From IMG/VR virus record IMGVR_UViG_3300037245_001170, positions 1 through 44,911 of that record: DNA of 44,911 nucleotides; one strand, 5' to 3'. This document shows, piece by piece, positions 39,612 through 44,911 of this stretch (position 1 is the stretch's first letter; each line of letters begins with the position of its first letter). The position numbers were made by a program, and so were the translations under genes. The notes beneath the pieces are model-generated. The model was not told the DNA's origin. It saw only the letters and a list, made by a program, of their open reading frames with translations, and ran no database searches. This DNA is from a virus.

Positions 39612-39800
39612 TTATGGGTTGATCTGCTCATCTTCTCTGTATCCGCATACGGTGCATTCGCGGGATTGGAGTTGCTGGTTGTAGTGGAATAGTTGCTTGT
39701 TTTTCCCCCAACCTTTGAAAGCACCGTATCTTTCTGTTCGGGTTTCCCATTTAGTCCAGTTGTGTGGAGGACAAAGCTGATCGCTGTCGAAGATTCCCAT
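39612..39800 (-). CDS. 62-aa zinc-binding protein
   Basis: GAAAGGAAACCAC precedes the ATG. Cys10 and His13 (LCPPHNW) pair with Cys49/Cys52 (ECTVCGYRED), a split zinc ribbon with an aromatic-rich middle (YGAFKGWGKNKQLFHY). The ribosome-site region is identical over 17 bp to that of the upstream gene. Confidence 0.62.
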   Translation of the reverse strand: MGIFDSDQLCPPHNWTKWETRTERYGAFKGWGKNKQLFHYNQQLQSRECTVCGYREDEQINP

Positions 39801-39811
39801 GTGGTTTCCTT

Positions 39812-40189
39812 TCAGGTTATGGAGCGTGGCGCCCGGGGCAGCCCAGGAGTTTTGTCAGTCTCCTCATCTACCACGAGTGGGTTGAGGCTTTTGCATCGGA
39901 TGACGCCGCCCGGCCGGTTCTGTTCGGGATGTTTTCTGAGGTATTCGAAGACTTGCTCCGTTCCGGAAGACCCTGCTATTTCGAAAGACCCTTGATCGCG
40001 TGGGAGAATAACCTTCTCCAGCCTTTCGATCTTCTCGCTGAGTCCATTGATGGCCTCGAAGATGAACATTATCCCGAAGTGTATAGGGTCACCTGATTGC
40101 ACCTTTTCTCCTGTGGAAGTGTTCTCGTAATATGAGGGTTTCCCTTGCCCTGGGGAATGCACTCGTATCAGCGGCTCTTTCTCGCTCAT
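39812..40189 (-). CDS. 125-aa protein of unknown function
   Basis: ATG at 40189 with AAAGGAAACCAC upstream. Charged N-terminus (EKEPLIRVHSPGQGK), a hydrophobic segment (FGIMFIFEAINGLSEK) leading into a coiled stretch (KIERLEKVIL), then a polar tail ending PGLPRAPRSIT. No motif. Confidence 0.58.
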   Translation of the reverse strand: MSEKEPLIRVHSPGQGKPSYYENTSTGEKVQSGDPIHFGIMFIFEAINGLSEKIERLEKVILPRDQGSFEIAGSSGTEQVFEYLRKHPEQNRPGGVIRCKSLNPLVVDEETDKTPGLPRAPRSIT

Positions 40190-40200
40190 GTGGTTTCCTT

Positions 40201-40356
40201 TCACTCCGTTGGTCTACTGTCTACCAGTTTTGCATCTACACCTATGTGTTTCATAATACACCCTTGGACATACTCAAGAGCTTCAACCCTGTCGTTGAGC
40301 AGTATCAGTTGGTTCTGGATGGCCTTGAGGGTTTCGATGATGAGGGGCTTACTCAT
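40201..40356 (-). CDS. 51-aa helical protein
   Basis: ATG at 40356, four bases overlapping the dehydrogenase stop (ATGA), with ACAGGAGAA upstream. The sequence LIIETLKAIQNQLILLNDRV followed by EALEYVQG is a continuous amphipathic, probably coiled-coil, helix. Composition, overlap and ribosome site all support a real gene. Confidence 0.58.
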   Translation of the reverse strand: MSKPLIIETLKAIQNQLILLNDRVEALEYVQGCIMKHIGVDAKLVDSRPTE

Positions 40357-41402
40357 TGGGCTTCTCCTGTATCTGAGTCGATTATCTTAATCCTATCATA
40401 TGTGAATGGTTTTCCTTGGATCGCCATTGGTGAGGGTCTGCGCTCCCATGCCTCAACCGTTGTTGGCATGCCGTCACAACCCAGTGACAGTTGAGCGGCT
40501 TCCAGCACCTTGACCACATTTGCGCCGTCGGCCCCATCTGTGAGCGGTTGCTTGTCTTCGGCGATGCAATCGACAAAATGCTGGCACTCGGCCCTGAGCG
40601 GTTCGGTCATATCGAGATTGGGGATATACACATCCCCATCTTTGTGGATGATTGTCAGTTTTCCACCGCTCTTTGTGTCGTCGAATACGGTCATCTGTTC
40701 GCTGCCGACGACCGTTAATTTTCGCACCTTCTCAGGGGCCAGCCAACTCACCTGAATCTGCGCCATCCGGCCGTCAGGCCACTTTATGTTCACGGAGACG
40801 ACATCTTCAACGCCCTCTTGCAGATACGCTCCCCCTCGGGCGCTCACGCTTTCGGGCATACCCCCGAGCAGATGCAGGGCTACGGAAATGTCGTGTGGCG
40901 CGAGGCTCCATAGCGCATTCTCGTCTTGGCGGATCGTGCCGAGATTCAGTCGCTGCGAGGATATGTAGTATGTCTCGCCCCACTCGCCGAGATTGATAAT
41001 CCTTTTCAGGTGAACGATTACGGGATGGTACAGCAGTAAGTGCCCGACCATTAGTTTGAGATTCGCGGCCTCGGCGAGCGCGACAAGTTCCTCTGCATGA
41101 TCGGCTCTCAGGGCCAACGGTTTCTCGACGAACACATGCTTACCGGCTTCGAGGGCCGCCTTGGCGAGAGCGTAGTGGGTGGGCGAGGGCGTGGATATCA
41201 CGACGGCCTGAATCGAGTCCAGCAGCAGGATATCCTCAAAGCGGCTTGTCACGCTGGTGCAGGGATATATATCAGCCATCGTCTTACATGTGGCTTTGTC
41301 AGAATCGCAGCAGTAAACCAAGTTGACATCAGGGAGTTCGTGGAACACACGGACGAGGTTCTTGCCCCATGCTCCGCATCCGACAACAGCGACTTTAATC
41401 AT
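40353..41402 (-). CDS. Gfo/Idh/MocA-family sugar-nucleotide dehydrogenase
   Basis: 349 aa, full length. The Rossmann start IKVAVVGCGAWGKNL binds NAD(P). The catalytic-lysine motif HVFVEKPLAL has Lys94. It is followed by LMVGHLLLYHP, then QDENALWSLAPHDISVALHLLG with the catalytic His, as in WbpB/WlbA and GnnA. Those enzymes oxidise C3 of UDP-GlcNAc-type sugars to feed an aminotransferase. The DegT aminotransferase sits three small genes downstream in the same unit. GGAGGAA precedes the start. Confidence 0.88.
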   Translation of the reverse strand: MIKVAVVGCGAWGKNLVRVFHELPDVNLVYCCDSDKATCKTMADIYPCTSVTSRFEDILLLDSIQAVVISTPSPTHYALAKAALEAGKHVFVEKPLALRADHAEELVALAEAANLKLMVGHLLLYHPVIVHLKRIINLGEWGETYYISSQRLNLGTIRQDENALWSLAPHDISVALHLLGGMPESVSARGGAYLQEGVEDVVSVNIKWPDGRMAQIQVSWLAPEKVRKLTVVGSEQMTVFDDTKSGGKLTIIHKDGDVYIPNLDMTEPLRAECQHFVDCIAEDKQPLTDGADGANVVKVLEAAQLSLGCDGMPTTVEAWERRPSPMAIQGKPFTYDRIKIIDSDTGEAQ

Positions 41403-41679
41403 TGGATTCCTCCGGCTGAACTTGGACTCTGGCAGCTTCTATGGGCCATAGGTCTCCATTGTCGTCCAACACGATCACGTAGTTTTCGTTGTGAAAGGCG
41501 ACCTGATAGCGCGTATCCCTCACGAATCGGTCAAATGGCGCCGCTCCCTCGACATGAGGCCATCTCTTGCGCGGCATCTCCCCAAACTCTGCCCCTTCGA
41601 CCCATCCCTCTCCTGTGACATAGGTCAATTCTGCTTGTGGTTTTACCTTCACATATCTCCCAACGAGCAGACTATTCAT
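41395..41679 (-). CDS. 94-aa protein, first gene after the structured leader
   Basis: ATG at 41679 with GAAAGGAG upstream. Beta-rich opening (LLVGRYVKVKPQAELTYVTG), then RFVRDTRYQVAFHNENYVIV and LDDNGDLWPIEAARVQV, suggesting a small barrel. No family was recognised. It overlaps the dehydrogenase start by 8 bp and is the first product of the leftward unit. Confidence 0.6.
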   Translation of the reverse strand: MNSLLVGRYVKVKPQAELTYVTGEGWVEGAEFGEMPRKRWPHVEGAAPFDRFVRDTRYQVAFHNENYVIVLDDNGDLWPIEAARVQVQPEESND

Positions 41680-41700
41680 GAGAATCTCCTTTCAAAGTAA

Positions 41701-41785
41701 AAGCCCCTGCGACATTGACGCGAGGGGAACTGGAATTCGCCGGGTCGCGTTCATCGCAGGGGCTTAATCTCGGATTCCAGTTCCC
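41701..41785 (-). promoter_or_regulatory. Leader with two interleaved perfect 12-bp inverted repeats
   Basis: Repeat pair 1: AAGCCCCTGCGA (41701-41712) and its complement at 41754-41765. Pair 2: GGGAACTGGAAT (41725-41736) and its complement at 41774-41785. On the minus-strand RNA the order is A, B, A', B', so the stems cross. The B stem is followed by TTTTACTTT (41702-41693), a terminator-like end, and the RNA is predicted to begin at stem A. The layout suits an attenuator or pseudoknot, or a protein-binding DNA site. Confidence 0.75.
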
Positions 41786-41791
41786 ATGCTA

Positions 41792-41820
41792 ATTATACCA
41801 CGCTTTCCCAATATCGTCAA
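41792..41820 (-). promoter_or_regulatory. Strong leftward sigma-70 promoter
   Basis: TTGACG (41820-41815), a 17-bp spacer ending TGG, then TATAAT (41797-41792). Transcription should start near 41785, at the first base of the structured leader. It diverges from the late promoter at 41865. Confidence 0.8.
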
Positions 41821-41864
41821 CTGCAATAAATAGACTGCTTATGTAGCATTCTGACGATGTGCTA

Positions 41865-41893
41865 TTGACAAGCGAGTATTATGGTGGTACACT
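41865..41893 (+). promoter_or_regulatory. Rightward promoter for the packaging/structural genes
   Basis: TTGACA (41865-41870), a 17-bp spacer ending TGG, then TACACT (41888-41893) just before the small terminase gene. The predicted start near 41900 leaves almost no leader before the TTG at 41903. Confidence 0.72.
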
Positions 41894-41902
41894 GTAGTCA
41901 TA

Positions 41903-42469
41903 TTGATACACTCATCGATAGATGACGTTTCCACGTATCGACCTTCAGGTACCGAGCGCCGGGCCTTGGCACAGGTCGATATCGTCCATTCGCCTGATGG
42001 CTCAATCGATATTGTGGACAATACCCCAACGAAGTGGGAACCCTCCGACAAGCAAACCGCATTCCTTGAGCATCTTCTGGACAGCGAAAGCGGCAACATG
42101 AGACCTGCTGAGGCGATGCAGGCGGTTAAAGGCACCATGCGCGAGTTAAAGTGTTGGTGTCGTAGGGAGCCGGAATTTCTTGCGTTGTTCAAGCAGAGAG
42201 CAATTGAGAGATTCGAGGTATCCGACCTGATTGCCGACCTTACTATCGCGGCCTCTCTGGAGGGTGGCAAACTCCCAACTCAAGCTGTGAGATGGGGCAT
42301 CCAGGCTCGCATGAAGACTCGGGACTTCATTCACAGACAAGAGATTCGCTATATCCAGATCAACCAGCATTTCAATGTGGGGCCACAGGCCGACGACGAC
42401 GACGAAGCGTTACAGAAAGTGATTGATGCTGCAAGCCAAACAGTCCAAGGTGCTATCGCCCAAGGATAA
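41903..42469 (+). CDS. Putative terminase small subunit
   Basis: 188 aa. The start is uncertain: the TTG at 41903 begins the frame and would be leaderless. The centre has a helix-turn-helix-like run (KWEPSDKQTAFLEHLLDS, then EAMQAVKGTMRELKCWCRR, then FLALFKQRAIERFEV) as in small terminases that recognise packaging sites, and the C-terminus is helical and acidic. It overlaps the large terminase by 44 bp. The call rests on position and general pattern. Confidence 0.65.
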   Translation: MIHSSIDDVSTYRPSGTERRALAQVDIVHSPDGSIDIVDNTPTKWEPSDKQTAFLEHLLDSESGNMRPAEAMQAVKGTMRELKCWCRREPEFLALFKQRAIERFEVSDLIADLTIAASLEGGKLPTQAVRWGIQARMKTRDFIHRQEIRYIQINQHFNVGPQADDDDEALQKVIDAASQTVQGAIAQG

Positions 42470-44027
42470 GGCGAAGATTGCCGCCGAGATTTTACGGGTG
42501 CGGAATGACTTGCCATATTTTTTGGAAGAGTATGTCTGGACTCTGGATGAGGATGCGGATACCAAGAACGGCGAAGACCCAATCAAGCGGTTCCCCTCCC
42601 GCGCTGATCGACCGGAACTCTACGAGCTTGCAGAGTTGTGGTTGAACAAAGAGGGAGACCCCGACCAAAATCGCTTAGTCATCGACAAGAGCCGTCAGAT
42701 GATGGGCACATGGGTATTCGTCGCCTGCGATTTGTGGGACACCTGTTTCCATAAGGGCGTTCGCACGTTCTTCCAGAGCAAGAAGGAGAAGGACGCGAAG
42801 AATATCCTTGAGCGTGCATGGTTCATCTACCAGAAACTCCCCAAGTTCTTGCAGATTCAGCATCAGAAGCTCGACACAGAGCTTATCTTCCCGACGCTCA
42901 ATTCGCTTATATGGGCGATCCCGCAGGGTGGCGATCATATCCGATCTTATACTGCTTCCAACATCTTCTCAGATGAAGCGGCCAAGCAGCCGGAGTTCGC
43001 AGAGGCTATGACGGCATCTATCCCAAGCATAGGCAAGCATGGGCGCCTGCACGCTCTTAGCACCGCACGCGGCAAAGCAAATGCTTTCTATCGGTTTCGC
43101 AAGATGCCTGCTGTTATCAAGAAGATTGAGGGATTCCCTCTTCTCAAGCCGAACCTGAATGCGCGAAATATGGTAACAGCGTTCCTCGATTACCGGATGA
43201 ATCCGAAATATGACGAAGAGTGGATCAAGCGGACACGCGCCTCGATGGAAGAGGCCAACTGGAACCGCGAATATGAGGGCTCGTATGAAGAGGCGGTAGG
43301 CACTCCCGTTCTGAAGGTCAATCCTCTTATCCATTTCCGGCCATTAACCCACATCAGCGGCAAGCCGCTCTTGAGAGGGTGGGACTTCGGGTATCGGCGT
43401 CCAGCCGTCATTGTGACGCAGATGAATCAGAAGGATCAGTGGTGTTGGCTGTGGGGCGAAATCGGCGAGGATGAGACTACCCGCGATTTTGCTGCTCGTG
43501 TCTTCGATATGTGCGATGCCCAATTCCCACAGGCAAAAGATGTTAATGGGCGCCCATTGAAACATCTGTGGCTGGACTTCTGCGATCCTCAAGGGACAGA
43601 GGTTTCACGTGGAACAGGAACGTCAGATATTCAGGATTTGTGCGCGGTTCACGAAGAACATTATCGCAAGATGATGGATATGAACTATCGCAAGCGCGAC
43701 TTTGAAATCGGGATAACGCTGATCCGTGAAAAGTTGAAACTTAGGAACGATGGCGAGCCGGGTATGTTGGTCAGCGATGAGTTCGAGGACTGCAAGGATG
43801 CGCTTACGGGAGGCTATTGTTTCCCCGATGATCGCAAGAGCGGAGCCAAGAACGAGTATCCGGCCGATGACGGCTATTTCATTCACCAGATGGATGCTGC
43901 CAGATACATTGCGAATTGCAGGTTCGAGCCGGCCGAGTCAAGGGTGAGGACTGACATGGTTCCTTGGCCGAAACCTTGGGAAAATATGGATGGAGCCGAA
44001 ATAGCGAGGCAGGGAGCATATGCCTGA
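42426..44027 (+). CDS. terL: Terminase large subunit
   Basis: About 533 aa from the ATG at 42426 (a TTG three bases earlier is also open). The ATPase half has a Walker A-like VIDKSRQMMGTW, then a FFQSKKEKDAKNI segment and Walker B SNIFSDEAAKQ. The nuclease half shows GWDFGYRRPAVIV with the first metal Asp, LWLDFCDPQGTE, and a final HQMDAARYI. It cuts and pumps DNA into the head through the portal encoded next (8-bp overlap). Confidence 0.9.
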   Translation: MLQAKQSKVLSPKDKAKIAAEILRVRNDLPYFLEEYVWTLDEDADTKNGEDPIKRFPSRADRPELYELAELWLNKEGDPDQNRLVIDKSRQMMGTWVFVACDLWDTCFHKGVRTFFQSKKEKDAKNILERAWFIYQKLPKFLQIQHQKLDTELIFPTLNSLIWAIPQGGDHIRSYTASNIFSDEAAKQPEFAEAMTASIPSIGKHGRLHALSTARGKANAFYRFRKMPAVIKKIEGFPLLKPNLNARNMVTAFLDYRMNPKYDEEWIKRTRASMEEANWNREYEGSYEEAVGTPVLKVNPLIHFRPLTHISGKPLLRGWDFGYRRPAVIVTQMNQKDQWCWLWGEIGEDETTRDFAARVFDMCDAQFPQAKDVNGRPLKHLWLDFCDPQGTEVSRGTGTSDIQDLCAVHEEHYRKMMDMNYRKRDFEIGITLIREKLKLRNDGEPGMLVSDEFEDCKDALTGGYCFPDDRKSGAKNEYPADDGYFIHQMDAARYIANCRFEPAESRVRTDMVPWPKPWENMDGAEIARQGAYA

Positions 44028-44911
44028 AGAAACCGGATTACAGACAATCGAAGAGCAGATAGAGTCGTATCCTGGCGTCAAGAATCAGAAGGGTCTCGCT
44101 CAGAAGGTGAGCGGCTGGTTTCAGGAAGCAAAAGACGGCCGCAGCACTCGTGACCCTAAATTGCTTGAGCAATACAAGATTTTTCGGTTCTATGGCAGAC
44201 AAGCGAAGTTCCCGTGGCGCAGCGATATCTATATCCCAATGGGACATGTCAACGTGCTCGTCAACACGGCGAAGATGGTCACGGCGATTCTTGGTTCTGA
44301 TCCGTTCTTCAGGACTACAGCGCGTTCGTTGCGGTTTGCCCAGAGTGAGGAATTCGTTGAGCAGTTGATGTACGAGCAGCTTGACGAGATGGGGTGGTCT
44401 CGCGTGCTGCATGACTGGGCTCTCGATCACTACATATTTGGGCTGGGCATCCTCAAAGGCTTCTGGAAATTCGAGGAAGTCGAGGAAGAGACGGAAGTCA
44501 CCAAGTTCCGGCCAGTATTTATTAAGGCTGGCGACCAACTAATAGAGAGCGAGCCGGAGCCGTATACGGAGATAGAGACAACGAGGAGGGTTGTCTTCGA
44601 TGGACCTGCATTCGAGGTCGTCAACATCTTCGACTTCTATCCCGACCCCCACGCCACAAGCATCAAGGATGCTCGATATGTGATCCATCGCAGAGAAGTC
44701 TCGATAGACCATTTGCGCTCGATGGCAGCGAAGGGGGTCTACAGTGAAGAAGCGGTCAACATCATTGCTGCACAGCGGATGGAGGGCCGTTCCGACAACT
44801 CCGAAAAAGTCTCAATCGACGACATCGAAGATAACCTGATCGCCAACGAGACGAAGGCTCCAATACAGATTCTTGAGTGCTGGACTCCGACGCGAAAGAT
44901 AGTTGTCGGCC
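44020..44911 (+). CDS. Portal protein, N-terminal part
   Basis: The ATG at 44020 overlaps the large terminase stop and has AGGGAGCAT upstream. The first 297 codons are in this window and continue in phase at base 1. Features are SGWFQEAKDGRSTRDPKLLEQ, then FPWRSDIYIPMGHVNVLVNT, a tail-like WALDHYIFGLGILKGFW, and FEVVNIFDFYPDPHAT followed by YVIHRREVS, typical of podovirus portals. The reading frame has no stop because the window ends inside it. Confidence 0.88.
   Translation, partial: MPEETGLQTIEEQIESYPGVKNQKGLAQKVSGWFQEAKDGRSTRDPKLLEQYKIFRFYGRQAKFPWRSDIYIPMGHVNVLVNTAKMVTAILGSDPFFRTTARSLRFAQSEEFVEQLMYEQLDEMGWSRVLHDWALDHYIFGLGILKGFWKFEEVEEETEVTKFRPVFIKAGDQLIESEPEPYTEIETTRRVVFDGPAFEVVNIFDFYPDPHATSIKDARYVIHRREVSIDHLRSMAAKGVYSEEAVNIIAAQRMEGRSDNSEKVSIDDIEDNLIANETKAPIQILECWTPTRKIVVG
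44785..44911 (+). repeat. 127-bp direct repeat of window start (assembly overlap)
   Basis: Bases 44785-44911 are identical to 1-127. The portal reading frame runs through the joint without change. A repeat of exactly 127 bp is the usual signature of a circular contig from a k=127 assembly, not necessarily a physical terminal repeat. It indicates a complete, circular or circularly permuted genome of 44,784 bp. Confidence 0.92.

Noticed and set aside
1-44911. CRISPR arrays, tRNA genes, insertion sequences, integrase, RNA or DNA polymerase genes
   Set aside because: Looked for by eye and not found. The absence is not proof, since divergent or short elements could be missed without a search.

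Overview
The window is one complete double-stranded DNA phage genome assembled as a circle. Its last 127 bases repeat its first 127, so the unique length is about 44,784 bp and the cut lies inside the portal gene. An N4-gp56-type major capsid protein, a large portal, an adaptor-like protein, a nozzle-like protein and large ejection-type proteins point to a short-tailed (podovirus-like) particle. The host is probably a Gram-negative bacterium with a standard sigma-70 and a DnaA recognising TTATCCACA. Evidence for this is the set of host-type promoters, strong GGAGG ribosome sites, Sec and lipoprotein signals, and LPS-type sugar genes. No phage RNA polymerase, DNA polymerase, integrase or tRNA was seen.

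Late region (+ strand, 41.9 kb through the junction to 23.0 kb): a sigma-70-like promoter at 41865-41893 precedes small terminase, large terminase, portal, scaffold and capsid. A carbohydrate island follows inside the head-tail cluster (3752-8843): methyltransferase, UDP-GlcNAc 2-epimerase-like enzyme and three glycosyltransferases. Then come adaptor, nozzle-like protein, fibre, a chain of putative internal/ejection proteins ending in a 1151-aa protein, a tandem-repeat membrane protein, two Sec-exported proteins, a reverse-strand SGNH hydrolase with its own promoter, and a lysis cassette (coiled-coil/TM protein, M15 peptidase, overlapping one-TM protein, lipoprotein).

Early/replication region (- strand, 41.7 to 23.0 kb): tightly overlapping small genes in at least three units, from promoters at 41792-41820, 36006-36033 and 33773-33801, with an internal promoter at 29476-29504. 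The first unit carries a Gfo/Idh dehydrogenase and a DegT/WecE aminotransferase that could make a 3-amino sugar nucleotide. The last carries an XRE repressor, ERF annealing protein, SSB, replication protein O-like initiator, DnaB-like ATPase, CHC2 zinc protein and RuvC-like resolvase. About fifteen small proteins have zinc-ribbon Cys patterns, and several are under 60 aa.

The roughly 960-bp non-coding stretch 36034-36995 holds four perfect TTATCCACA DnaA boxes plus one near-match, three steps of which are helically phased. It looks like a DnaA-dependent replication origin.

Most notable are the split sugar pathway, two promoter leaders containing interleaved perfect inverted repeats (41701-41785 and 29357-29471), the DnaA-box origin, a pair of diverged membrane/zinc-ribbon paralogues, and recurrent intergenic elements between the small early genes.
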